Below, piece after piece: positions 27,721 to 40,584 of a stretch of 64,000 nt of DNA (positions are counted from its first letter, which is position 1; each line of letters starts with the position of its first letter). Source of the DNA: Capitella teleta (taxonomy: Eukaryota > Annelida > Polychaeta > Capitellidae). The position numbers and the translations under genes are program-made. Under the pieces are notes generated by a model that worked only from the letters and a program-made list of their open reading frames with translations, was not told the origin of the DNA and made no database searches. The DNA lies in the NCBI GenBank assembly GCA_000328365.1, contig KB311872.1, positions 580,094 to 644,093 on the forward strand, in the 5' to 3' direction.

Positions 27721-30700
27721 GTAGTACCTGGTTGGACAGTGATGGATATTTGTGCTCAAGTAAGCTAACGGCGTCTTCACGGCTGCGCTTGATTGTGTGC
27801 GGCATCCTGAGGAGTTGAGTTGTGTTAGTTTTGGGGAGTTAAGCTACGTTAAAGACAAATTAGTCCAGATATGAGACTTGTGCAACTATAAATGATAACT
27901 ATTATTGGGTGTGCATCGCGGCTTCAGATAAAATAGCACTTTTGCGACAAGTAAATAACTTTTGAATCACCCTGTTTTATTCAGATTGCAGTCAATAGGC
28001 TCTGATTCTACTAATTCGTGGAATTTCTTGAAAGTGAGCTTTCTCTCTCCCTCTCATGCAATGCGTACAACGGAGGTTGTTGCCTTGTCACCTATTCTTA
28101 ATGGCAGAATTAACGTTGCAGGTGACTACAGAGGAAGTAATTCCACTCAGTGCCTCAATCGTGCTCTGCATCAATTCGCGCAGGGTGGGCCGAAGGACAA
28201 AACCCTCTTTCTGCTCAGAATGTTGTAGACGGCGTTCTGGATCGTCTGCTCTCTTGACTGCATGCGTGTGTCTGCCCCCAGAAGAAGATCCCACATAACG
28301 CCAAATCGTGATTGTTAGTCTACACGTCTCATAAGTTCATAACTGCAGAGGATTATTCCTAGTCATCTGTATGCAACATGCGGTCCCTTGAGAGCAAAGA
28401 AACGGATTTTCCCAGTTTTCGAGAAGGAAATTTTGGGCATCAAACTTGGTGACCGAAGGATGCGAGAAAACGTGATTGCATTCACACTGCAACAAGGCAT
28501 TGTGCGTACGAAGTAGCTCTGTGTGGTAGAATTGTCTTATCTGAAGCCGCCGCCTTCCCTCCCAAAAGTTATAGGAGCTCTCCTGTTCCCTTTCCCAAAG
28601 GGGGAATTGGAGACTTCTGGGTTCTGCTAGGGGTCGCAGTTTGTGATTGATGGAAGACGGATCTTCGTGTCTCCCAGATAAACTGAATGAATCCGTGGAT
28701 AATTCGTGACATGTGTTCGACAGTATGTCAGGGGGGTGATCTCAAGGTCCCGGTTCCGAATGCTCAATTTTCGGCTGAAACTGATGTATTAATTCTGTGT
28801 ACGTGTGTCTGCGTGTTGAATCTGGATTGGTTATACATTAAGCAAGATGTGTTATGTAATACAACCTCATTCATCAGGTACTAATTACTCAACAATCATG
28901 AATAATCATTTTAGAGATTCAATGAATTTCGCTTGTGTGGGTTGTGGCTTTACCAGACAGCATTTTGTCCTCAGATGCTTGTAGCCAGACGGCTATAGAC
29001 TTTAGCCAGACTAGCAATCATAAACCGAGAGCCATAGTGTACCCTGGCGACCTATATATTGCAAGGGAGCATACATTTACAGTGGCTATTAGCAAAGGCA
29101 CCGGAAATGGAACAACCGGGACAATGATGGGATGAGATGAAACAGGGTTTGTTTATTAGGTTACATGAATATTCATGAGCAGAGAAATCTGATTATCGGG
29201 ACACCAAACCGCTCCCTCGACTTCATTTACAATGCAGGGCAAAAGAGCAAGAATTTGATTGTCTTTGTCGATAGCAGTCGCCTATATTGCCCCCTTTTTC
29301 GTTCTCTACCCCATGCCCCCTGTGCTCACGTGAAAGAACGGCATAATCATAGCTTGAGTGAACTATCAGCAAATGAAAGCAGTCAGTTGAAAGGATCCGT
29401 AAGAAGTCCCAAAGAGGCTGCGGTTATAGAGAGATGCTTCCATGCCACTCACACTCCAACAATGTCGTCGCTATTGCACTTTTGCAGCATTTGAGCAATA
29501 TAAGACGACATGGACACTGCGAGAACAATGAGCCAGGGAAACGAAGTCAAATTCATGTCATCTTGAGAGCCTTTGTTATAGGAGGAGCATTGCATGGAGT
29601 GTCGACGGCCTTGAACCATACAAATACATCAACTAGAGTGTTACAAGATCGAAGCTAGTGTATTAGATACGCATACGTCCGCCATGCGCCCTTGGATGAA
29701 TTATTTAAAAGCAACACGCGCTCCTTGAACAGTGTCAATTATGGCGTCGGTAAACCCGGGAGGACATAAACCTTTTGATGCGATGTCGGAGTAGATATCG
29801 TTAACTGGATCTGAGAGGATTGTGACCTACTTCAGTGACCTCAATTCAGGCATCCTGGCATCAACACTTCGCACTTAATGCAAAATCGCGACCATATAAT
29901 TATTATGAGGGTATAATATACAAATAGAGAACACGGTGATCTTAATCGCACATTTATCGAATGGTGATAAGAAAACAATTATGTAATCGATTTTTTTTTT
30001 ATCAAAATACAACGAATATCATATGGCATAGTGGCTATTAGTTTGTATCAATATGTAGAATATAATACATGTATGTAACAATAACGTTTTTTTGGAGCAA
30101 AGGTGGGATTTATTCTTATTTGTTGTTAAATGGACTTGGTTTTGACATCGGGAAAAACAGCAGGAAGCTAAAATATCGAAGCACGTGACGGACACATGTA
30201 AAATAAACAGGCAGCAACCGAAGCCGCATGTAGAAGATAGACGAAATTCACAAACTCACACAAACACAAAGACCCCGAGAACACAAACCTGGTTCCAATT
30301 TCTTGAAGCAGGGGCATCTGCTCCTAAGACTCCTCTTCGATGTCGACGACTTCTTTCGTGGAGCTGTGTACGAGGTTGTGGTAGCCGCAGCACGTGCGGC
30401 ATGCATCCTACTCAAATGATATTATTCTGTGATTCTAATGTCGAAATGAACACATCTGGTAATTCCCACGCTCTCAATTTGCATCAATGCCTCTGAGTCG
30501 TCTGCGGCCTGATAACATCAAGGTACATGATTTGGAAACTCAAGACGAGGATTAAAAGTATTGAAATGAACGTTGTGAGCTCATCTGTATCCGGTGTGTC
30601 GATGTCGTATAGGTAACTATACTGTGTGAATGGAGAATGCAGCACTACAAGGATCGCTTCACTTGCGGGTTGAATATTTTATGCAGTCGTATAGCATATA

Positions 30701-31879
30701 ACGCGAATAGCTAATATATCCATATGCCGTCCTCTGGGGGTTGACATCAACACGCCAACATCCATCGTTAGTTTGTGTATCCAGGCCAGCAGAATGGCCG
30801 CGTGTGTATCAAATAATGCATACTGATCATTTATACAATTATGCATATTGGGTCGTTCACATTTTATTCAAACCATGGGATTGAATTGCATGTTGTTGAA
30901 CAATATGGAAGCATTTCTTTCACAGCGCCAACAATGTTGTGAAACTGTTCAAAGCTGAGGGTACATTGAATTGAAGTCGTTTTTTTAATCAACACAGTCA
31001 TGTAGGAGCATAAATATACATCGGATTATGAAACATCATACCGATGTTGATAAGCGAATCGAAATGAGGAAATGGCAATGATGAAATGGCAATATAAAAT
31101 TAGAAATATGTGGCAGAATAGTTTCAAAAGGAGCTAATGTTGCTATGGTGATGGCGGAATGCCGGGAATAGTATCATAAACCAATTAGGTAAAGCAAACT
31201 TTTGGACCCAAAACGACATTTTGGGCTCAAAAGTCATTTTTTTTTGTAATTAACATGGCTGAAATACTAATCAATATAACGATAACTTGATAAAAATATG
31301 CCTAACAGAGGGCAATGACCCCAATCTTGACATTTCCCTTTCACAATGATCGGGAAACCCTGATCGAGCTTCTTGCACAAGTAGTCCAAGCGCTGTTGTA
31401 CGTCATGCCTCGTGGACACCTTCATACCTTACACTCAGTAAAATCGATGAAATTACAGAGATGTGCAATGCAGCACTTCTACGCTAACAGCGACAGGCCT
31501 GGGTTATATGGAGGTCACAATGCTGATAGCATTCGATGTCAGATTATATGGCATGATCGTCAGTCTCACATCAATCAGCTCATCATAACGCCCATTGCCA
31601 TAGCCCTCAATGGCTCTTCGCAGTTCAGAAATTCACAAGTGAATATTACATGGCGGTAATTAATGTGACCTACATCTTGATGACCCCAAACGGTGCCTAA
31701 CACTGCTTGGTCAGTGACTTAAGTGACCCTGTGGAGCGTCCTCTGATGCTTAGTTCGATTAGATCAGGCGTTTGGTGGTCAATTAATTGTATTCCCAGAT
31801 GACCTTACAAGACCCTCCCAATTAAATTAAATGTCATTGAACTGTATAACTCTTTATAGTCGCAGTTGGTGATCACGCT
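27721..31879. other. No gene seen
   Basis: A palindromic POU-type MORE word ATGAATATTCAT lies at 29165-29176, and an imperfect hairpin at 31198. Several open frames of 65-114 codons have no recognisable domain. Confidence 0.5.
31198..31235. repeat. Imperfect 12-bp-arm inverted repeat
   Basis: ACTTTTGGACCC is followed about ten bases later by GGGCTCAAAAGT, inverse with two mismatches. It is non-coding and of unknown role. Confidence 0.55.
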
Positions 31880-32700
31880 TTTTTTTCTGAAGCGGGTATG
31901 CTGGTGGTTGTAAAAATGCATATACGACTTCGTTTCGAAGATGATCAAGTTTGAGGGATCTGGAAATACACTTGGGGAAGACTATTAAAAGTTTGTATAC
32001 GAGCACAAAATTTATTGGATCTTCTCAGATTGTTTCTGTTTGAGATTATTGTCATTTGATGTTGGTGTTTCCTTGTTTGGCTTCTTCTGACATGTGACCT
32101 TGGATCTTGGGTGGCAATAGGGAACGATGTTCTGATGTATTTTGGCCTTTCTTTTTGTACAACTTGCTTATATAACATTGTCGCGTGTCCTGTTTTCCTT
32201 CTTGTAGTAAGGCTCTCGACTGCATCTAGCCCGATAATTATTCGCGTTGTACTTTGGAATTTCTCGAGTTTGCTCAAATAGTTGTCTTCGGTGTGTGCAA
32301 CAGTCTATCTCGAGTACAGACCAGATCATCGTCTAATACACGATGCTTAGTTGTGATGTTGAACTGTAAGGTTTGAGACGAATGTGCTGTGTTCTTGCTG
32401 TGCGAGCGTTGTTTAGATCTTCTTTATGTGGTCTCCCATGTTGAGGTCTTGATAGAGATTGATGCTAATAGCCGTGTTGTCTCTTGTGGTATTCGTTGAG
32501 GATGTCTTGGTGGGTAGAACGCCGTTAGTTGTTCTTTCAAAGGTTCCATGGTGATGCAAGCGTCTTCACAGAATCGTAGAACTTGCGTTCGAGCGTCCTC
32601 TAGATCTCTTTGGTCATGCAGTTGCAAGTAGATTCAGGTCATTGGCAAATCACAAAGCTTTGTTTCCTGTTTGTTCTGTGGGTGCCTCTGTCAGGATTCG
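31880..32700 (-). mobile_element. Decayed LINE (Jockey/CR1-like) reverse-transcriptase C-terminal fragment
   Basis: Reading the minus strand, a degraded FADDL box appears as FANDLNLLATA (near 32635-32650), followed about 200 bases later by DLNMGDHIKKI (near 32417-32448). Then comes an open stretch (31945-32277) with the thumb-region pattern of non-LTR transposons: LEKFQSTTRIIIGLDAVES, TTRRKTGHATMLYK and FNSLPQ. Order and spacing fit the end of a LINE ORF2. Several in-frame stops and frame changes show it is dead. The minus-strand end has an A8 run near 31880. The 5' part of the element is absent, as is usual for LINEs. Confidence 0.75.
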
Positions 32701-33328
32701 AGATGGTATATTTAATATGGCTTATGTAATGAATGATACATGCTCCATGTTGAGGATTTGATTATAAGTTACTTTGAAAGCCATCGATGCGTGTAGTACA
32801 CGCATAGAGGACAACGGTTCTTCCTCGGAACTTAATTGATTGCTGCGTGCCAAGAGTCGGTCATACCCATACCAGCACCAGTTGGCTAATGAAAATGCCG
32901 CCCTTTGTCGAGCCACGTTTTACAAAATAATAACCAAGAGTGCCGTCGGGAATAATTACATAACAAGTGAATTATTATGCAAGTGCCTTCCTGTCACCAT
33001 AGTGCCTGGTGTTTAGTAAGCAATAATCATTATAATATTTAATTTAAAAATTAGACGCAATTTTCACCTGACGAATACAAGGAGGGTGGGGGGGGAGGGG
33101 CTACTCGTATATAAGTAACCAGTGATTCAAACGCGACATGACCATACACGAAAAAAGCAAACAGAGATTAAATTAACCGAAAGATCATGGAGTGAAAGGG
33201 ATAAGTTGTCGATTGTACATCATACAATATTTTAACTATATTCATTTATCCGTTTATTCGCCAGTTTCTAAAGTACATACGAATGGTGACAGTATCAATT
33301 GCACGGAAGCGTGGTGTAGGCCTACAAC

Positions 33329-33352
33329 CATAACGCACTTCAACCGTTATGA
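33329..33352. repeat. Dispersed CATAACGCACTT word, cluster 3
   Basis: CATAACGCACTT is followed at once by CAAC and then CGTTATG, so the core CATAACG sits in an inverted pair. Confidence 0.75.
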
Positions 33353-33789
33353 TTCCTGAACGAATGGACTCCACAATGCCAAATCCCTTCATTGAATGGT
33401 GATACATGTTAGCTCACTGCTGGCAAACGCCCGGTCCACAGGGAAGAGGTTAATTTTCTGATCATAAGTTATGGTATTTCAACTTCACCAAGTTCATCAT
33501 CACCAAAAGTGCAAAGTCGCCGCAATTCATTCAGAATGAGAGTAGACCCCTAATGCATGATTCGCAATATCTCAAAATTCCCCAAAACAAATATGCAAAT
33601 TATTCCCAACTTCACTCAAACGAAAGACGAGTCATGCATGCTCATCAGATCAGTTACACTTGTGGAATTACCTTAGGTTATATCGCAAATCCACTGCGCA
33701 TGCTCTCACGGGGAGTTATATGGGATTGTTGACAAGGTAGGCGCCGTGAGCGTTCATTGCTGTGACAACAACGCCTGAATATCACGCGA

Positions 33790-33792
<3 letters not shown>

Positions 33793-33828
<36 letters not shown>
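33793..33828. repeat. A36 homopolymer
   Basis: An uninterrupted run of 36 A, the longest homopolymer in the window. Its length may be unstable in assembly. Confidence 0.95.
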
Positions 33829-33829
<1 letters not shown>

Positions 33830-33962
33830 GACAAAAATCGTGTTCACTTCAAAAGAGTGCTAATTGATTAATATTCAACTGATTCATTGATTGGTACGAC
33901 ATTTCATCGTTTTTAGCGGCACTACGTAAGTATAATTGTAACGAAAACACTTGTCTTCAAAT

Positions 33963-33987
33963 CCGGAAGCGAGCCGGGGCCGCCATT
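33963..33987. promoter_or_regulatory. ETS and YY1 pair
   Basis: CCGGAAG (33963-33969) and GCCGCCATT (33979-33987) sit 10 bases apart in a GC-rich patch, as in many housekeeping core promoters. Confidence 0.35.
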
Positions 33988-34956
33988 GAGCATCACGCGA
34001 GTTCTCCGATAATTCTGCTTCGTACATTTCAACACGGTGACCTAATTACATCCTCTTGACCAGATTACATCGCGCCTCATCATAATATGCGAAGAAGTCT
34101 ACATGCATTATATAATTTCATATGATCACAAAACCCCTGAAACATTGCTTCCACTAAAACATTGCTTCCACGTGGTTTGGGGGCTCATAGAGTTCCACTT
34201 AATACGACGCATCGAGAAAGCAATTACCCAAGTAATCTGGACAGAAGTGGACGTCATTGACAAGGTCTAGTCAGCGGAGAAGTCGACGGTGTAATTGTCG
34301 ATTCTATGGCTTACATCGCTAAGCTGCAAGAAGGTGGTTCTAATGCGTCACAGGTCAGGCCCGAGAGCAGCTTAACTCCAGAGCCAAGCGGCGTTTAATA
34401 TAGAACGAGTTTTGTCAAATCAAGCTGATGGAATAAATTTATAATAATTCAAACTTGTGTCGCTATCGGAATAAGTCGGCTTTCGGATTATCGTGCAACG
34501 GAAAGTGTACGGAAGCAATCAATCATAATAATGGGTGCGTACAGGGGACGGAAGAGTGGCGTGAGGGGAAAATGCTCAATGGCTGTTCCCACGAGGCCCC
34601 TCTGCAAGAAATAACATCTGCGGTTGCAACATCGATAAAGAAGGTGTTATTACCGATGCTACTCTTCAGAGAGTCCTTCGACTGGAGAATGACTGCAAGT
34701 TATTTTTGTTCTCCTGACTTTAACGGCGTGTTCTCTCGGAAGGTATTCGCGACATGTCACAGATAAGGTGCGTTATGAAGGGGAAACCCCAGAGGAAGAA
34801 GGCACGGTTTTACAATATGAGAATATCGGTATGTGCATTATCAATAACCATAACTGACAAATGTGCATTAGCAACTCTTATAACTGGCAGATGCTTGCAC
34901 CGATTCATTTGCAATGCCCTTGAAGAAATTCCAACCAGGCAGATCACAAGAGAACG

Positions 34957-34990
34957 AATTATTCCATAACACGCCATAACACGAATAATT
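34957..34990. repeat. Hairpin whose loop is a 9-bp tandem duplication
   Basis: Arms AATTATTC and GAATAATT enclose 18 bases made of two near-copies of CCATAACAC/CATAACACG. The stem is short and AT-rich. Confidence 0.7.
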
Positions 34991-36278
34991 AATGAGCATG
35001 ACCACCAATTCCCACCACCAAAGATATTATGCGTATAACAGGCTGTTTTATGTATAGCTCGTACTCGATATGGACTACCTTTCAGCGTAGAAGTACCGCC
35101 CATAAGTAGTGGGCTTTCATTTGCAGGTAAGCTTAGACTATCGAAGGACTACTCCAGATTTGGACCCACCATTCCCCCCTGCAAAGACAATTTGTGCGAT
35201 CTCTCAAAAGTATCAAACAACAGAGCATTTTGTACTCAAATTTAAAAAAAACCGTTGATTACAGGTATATCGAGTGTGCATTATAGACCCACTATACTGT
35301 ACAGTAAGACCGTAACCAGAGTATTCCACCTGTAACACAAGTAAGAGGCATCAATACACATAGATCCTGAGTTCCCCAGTGCAATGATACCACTATAGTC
35401 ACAATGTAAGCCCATATATATAGCACATAATTGTACACCTAAGAACCCACAAGGAAAGCTGCTTCTTCAAAGAAAAAAAGAAACTGTACATACCTAGGCG
35501 AATGCATCACGGACATAATTGTGTGGAAGATCAAAGTGTTAATAAAATCCAATTACAGACGGACGAGTCTCTAATAGTGTTTGTCGGAATTGACTATCGC
35601 TATTTACAGAGTCCCCCGGTTGGAGCCATATTAGGCGCTAAGATAAATACCACAATTGATAACGTCTCACTGTACATTTGCCCACAGCAATCAGCCCTGT
35701 AGGTACAAAATGGCATGTACCCATGTGTCAACTGCTCATTCTGGTTTCCAAATATTTTACATACTAAATGATCTCCCCGAAATTAATTTGTGGGTTTTGA
35801 AAGGCAGCAATATCATGAATTACCATGAAATGATATTGAATGCAAATCGAAAATAATATTAGTATTGAATTGTTGGGCAAAAAAAGAACAAATAATTTCA
35901 AAGAGTAATGTTATATCATTTCACTGATGTATTCAGCATTCAGATCAAATTTCATACACCTCGATGATAACGCTCGGATGCGTAGATCAATTTTAGATTA
36001 AAGGGAGGGAGAACTGGTTAAAAATGGACTTTGAGTCGTTAGTTGATGCACCAAAAATGATTCCTATGACTGGCCCACACAAGAAATATCATCGCTAACG
36101 ATTTCGCGGGAGATATATTGCTAACTAGGCGTGACGTCAGGAGCTGTGATGAAACACCGAGTTCCCCATCTTTTACAATGGGTCTCGTCATATCAGCGTG
36201 TCCTGCGACTAAACCCCTGGATATTTTTTCTTTTCTTTTCGGAAATAGATAGAATAATCATTTTGCCACCAGTCGGGC

Positions 36279-36300
36279 GCGAAAAAAAAATATTTTTCGC
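36279..36300. repeat. GCGAAAAA/TTTTTCGC hairpin
   Basis: Eight-base inverse arms with a six-base A/T centre, set in an A/T-rich stretch. It could form a short stem or bind a dimeric factor. No gene context is visible. Confidence 0.7.
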
Positions 36301-36450
36301 TATTTTTCTTATTTTAACAAGCGATTTTCTAGGACACCTACCATGTTTCTCATCCTGAAACAGTAAAAAGGTCAGCCAGAGTGCACCACGCATGCGCTTT
36401 CGTTTCGTAAACAACAGAGATGTCCTTTTATGGCGAAGATGATCTGCTCT

Positions 36451-36498
36451 GATTGGCTGAAATCGATAGCTTCACGAGGGGAACGGGACCAATCAGCC
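36451..36498. promoter_or_regulatory. Inverted pair of CCAAT boxes
   Basis: GATTGGCTGA (36451-36460) and CCAATCAGCC (36489-36498) face each other. A CGCATGCGC half-NRF1 word lies about 60 bases to the left. A similar GATTGGCT pair occurs at about 41250 and 41312. Confidence 0.35.
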
Positions 36499-39400
36499 AT
36501 CAGCCAAACAAAGCCATCAGCTGACGTTTGCCTCCTATACTTCGCAATGGAAGCCATTCTCCCATAGGCACAATGCTAACCCCGATATTCGAAATGCATT
36601 ATTTCCTTACGCTTGCATCCAGGCATGGTGTTTTTGGCACGGAATACTTTCAATTGGTGCTATGAGTCAATAGAACATCACTTAAAATTTAGTTCCCCAT
36701 CCCTTTAAAATAAAGAACGAAACATGATCTAATTCGATGAGAGACAGTGTCAGACAGAGTTCTATTCAGGAGGAATGACAGGAATAAACTGCAGGCATCC
36801 CGGGTCATCTCTGTTATTAGCTTTGTATCATTTCATAAAAATATACAATGACAAATTAGATGAGCAGATACATGAAAGGTGTCTGGTGAAGAGCCAAATA
36901 CGGCATTGTGTATCTTCTCCAGCATATGGAACACATCTTCTATTGCACAACAAACGCGTTGACCTGGTGAAATGTGCGTGAACCAAATCGTAATGCAATT
37001 ATCTTTTCTGAGAGTGTTATGTATAAGGAAGGCTTCCGGGACATTTCAGACATGAATTACGTGTAGGAGAATCCGAGTGTCATTCAATTACCTCACTCAC
37101 GCAAGAACACGCCACATGTTGATGATATAATCAAAAGTGTCATGAACTTTAGCAAACACGACTAAACATATCTGAGAGTCTCGTGAATCGGATCCAACGT
37201 CAATGAAGACTTCTGGTGGCCTATGATTTAAAATGGATAGCAGGAGCTCCACCTAAGATAAGTCCCATCAGCGTGAGATTGAACGAAGAATACTAATTCT
37301 CTTGACTTTCTCAGAATCGATTCCTTTGCTGGGGTTTGCTGTATATATACAGCGCATCACGATTGTCTAAAAGATTAAAGGCAATGGATCAGCAACGAAA
37401 GAAGATACATTTACCCCAAAAATAAGTCCACCCGAGACAGGTAGATTACCTTTTTTATAAATGCACTCTAGCGTTTTAAACGGTTGTGTTACTTCTTGGT
37501 GCCTGGATAACTTACTCGTAGACTTGGATCCGCCTAATTGCCGTCTGTTGTAGTTCATCAAAGGGAAAAGGGGCGTTTTTTATTCCGTTTACAAAGTGAA
37601 TTTGCTTGTAACGTACGAATGCAAGGGTGGAAACCAAGATTGCTTAATGGCTGCAATACGTTCTTTGCATGGCACCGGCGAGGAATGAAAGACTTATGAA
37701 TTATTCTTGGGAGTAAACGATAAAGCTTGAAAAGCACATATAGAAGTTTAGTACCTCCTCAATGCATCCTAAATTTGAGCATTGTGACTGGTTATCAAGT
37801 ATCACCCAATTAAGCCTCAGAAGTTCTTTATAAGTAAGAGACAGCCACACATACTTATATAACTTGTTTGAGTCTTTTTGGTGTGCCAGAAAGTAAGATA
37901 TCTGTGAGTCGGGATCACGAGAGTGCAAGGCGTGGACTAAGTGGATAAATGAGTGCCTTGCAGTATCCATTTTGTCCGTGCACCTGCTGCTTGTGCCAAT
38001 TTTATGCCTCATTGGAGCTCTAGTAGATTGAACAACGGTGTTCCTCTGAATATTCATAGCTTAGGTGCAGACCTAGATCCCTAGGGTCGCAGCTATAGAA
38101 TGTCCCAAGGGGTGGGTTGGAGAGAGTGCAAATAATTCGGGTTACCACCAGGGTTTGAACTACATTCCGAATGCAGCTGCATTACTTATAGGGTAAACGT
38201 GATCCAGCTGAAACTGCATGATGAGACTCAGCTGAAATTGGTTAAATTGCATTCATGAAGACTTGGATAATGTCTCAATGTGTGAGATGCTCGACATGGA
38301 AGTCGACCAAGGGTTACGATACTCAAGGGAGCACATCTGAGGGTCTCTGGGGAAACACTGACCATTGGTGATCATGGATGATCGGATCAATAGAGATGCA
38401 AAGCTTGACCACTTATGCAAGACATAAGTATGAAGATTGCATGGGATGCGTGATTAATTGTGCATACTCCTCAATGTCCAGATTTCTATGAAGTACAGTT
38501 GATTTGTTGCTGGTTTGTTCATCACCATTAATGGCTGTCCCATTTGCTTCCTCCAAAACTTGCTTTATGTGGCCCCTGGATGTGAGTCTTACAGGATTGG
38601 GGTTTATCATTCCACCACAGACCGTAACACCGCGCCTTTGTGGTCTAGTGAACATTATGTTAGTATGGTAATTATTATATCAAACAATAATGTCTAATTT
38701 GTACATTTAATAGCATGAGGGGTGCATTATAAGTTATGCATCAGACACAGAATAATGATTATACTAGCAGTGAAACATTAGCTAACATTGGCTCAGAAAA
38801 GCTCAAAGGAGGCCATATGGCTACCAAATCACGCCACAAAGACAAACAGGAATTTTTGTATATTGCCAAATTCAGTCATTCCATCTGAGGTTTAGTACAA
38901 AAGAGAAGATTTACGACAGAAAAGAGTCATGAACGGCATTACGTGGATGGGAGCGTTCTCCTTCTGGCCATTATTATAAGCCATCATTGATGAAGGTCCG
39001 GCCTGCGTTGCTCCTCTTGCTTGACGCCACCCTGTATACTGTAGACTGCGACACATAAAGCAACGTCGTTTGCAAGAGTAATTGAAGACACCGCCACACT
39101 GCTTGGCCTACCCATTCGTTACACTGCTGAGTGGACACACTGTTTGCATCTACACGTGTGTATAGAGCCACTTGATGGCAGCATATATGTCGCGTTTAAT
39201 CACTCTTAATGAAGGTAGATTCATCTCCAATGATAGTGTATCTCCGCTCGGGTGACGCATGCACTTACTATATATACTGCGTGACTGATGAGGGGGTCTG
39301 ATATTTCTGCCCCTCCCCCCTCCATGACTTCACGGATTTAGTATCTCGCATGTGCATGCAACCTTCGTTAATTATTTAAGGCAACCTTCGCAAAGATAAA

Positions 39401-40525
39401 AAAGGTTGCCGAGCTGGGTATCAGAATTATTGTTATAATTGGCATTGATTGATTCGTTGTGAATCATTTAAATATGAGGCGCTTCTGTTGCTTGCACCGA
39501 GTGTGATAAAAAATAGAGGACAATAATTGCTACTTGGTACTTTTTTCTCTCTCCCCTTTTGCAGCTACGATTTTCGGGTGTCTTATTTTTTACCCCTTGA
39601 GAGAATATTCACACTTATTTCTGAGTAAATGTAATATTGCTGTTATCTAAACAGAACACAGCGTAAGACACAGGATAAAAAAAAAAAAACTAAGATACAA
39701 AAACATAGCAAATACGACTGAAAATTTGAATAATAATTTCACCTTTTTTCCTTAGATACCGATTAAACCTGGAGATGACCATTTCGACCAGGCAATGAAA
39801 TGCCCGCACCACCGCCATGTCTGCCTCAGCATTGAACACAATTGTATCCATTCAGCGCTGAAGTTTCACAAGCAGAGCACAATCCACCACACGCACACAG
39901 CAAGTGCGGATCGCCGCATGTGTTGCCAAGCTCTTGAAGAGACGAGGGCTACGTGTGTTGCCCGGGAAGATGATGTTCATGTCGTCTTGGGTATAGTGAA
40001 TAGTCATGAGCTTATTCAGTGAATATTGACCAGTAGGCATTCATCAAAGGGTGATGTAAGTTTGATGCTAAGATATAATTATTACAGAAGGCAATTCCTT
40101 CAGGGTAATTCGACCATCGATTAGCATGGAGTGGTACGGTGTATCAAGCACGGATAATCTGCATATTTGATAACCAGGTAGTACATTGTATGTTTGGATA
40201 TATTTATATATGTATTGTTAATAATGCCTGTGATGTACTCATAAACACTTGAGGATTGAACCTTGGGGTATAGTTTTAAATACCATGAATAATTTCGTCT
40301 TGATGGATATTTTTGGGGTTTTGGATATATTAATGCAACAACAACAACATTGAATTCAATGTGTATGGGAATAGTAATGAATAGCACTGATATGATATGA
40401 TATAATAGATCATCCTTGATTAAAATTGCACGTCAAACCCGTAATACAAGTTCATACAACACGATTTTATAACTGGTTCCGCATGATAGGAGTTGCAGGA
40501 AGTTCATTGTGGAGAGGTGTTTAAG

Positions 40526-40584
40526 GTTTGTTTGTTTGTTTTTTGTTTGTTTTGTTTGTTTTGTTTGTTTGTTTTGTTTTTTTG
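40526..40584. repeat. (TTTG)n microsatellite
   Basis: Degenerate TTTG/TTTTG repeats over about 59 bases. Confidence 0.95.

Larger units (their letters stand above)
32701..40525. other. No gene seen; promoter-like islands
   Basis: It contains the third dispersed-word cluster, an A36 run, an ETS/YY1 pair, a CCAAT pair, a CRE (36132), and tandem copies of AAACATTGCTTCCAC at about 34138-34170. A minus-strand frame at 38974-39171 has a short VSQSTVYRV stretch like the recognition helix of transposase HTH domains, too short to call. Confidence 0.45.

Noticed and set aside
30320-30400. Minus-strand C-terminal-like peptide with CRTCCGYHNLV
   Set aside because: Too short (27 residues), with an uncertain acceptor, and no family recognised.
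33610-33650. Hammerhead ribozyme (CTGATGAG on the minus strand)
   Set aside because: The required GAAA and flanking stems are absent.
38974-39171. DNA-transposase helix-turn-helix (VSQSTVYRV)
   Set aside because: Only about nine residues resemble the recognition helix. No catalytic domain or terminal repeats are visible.
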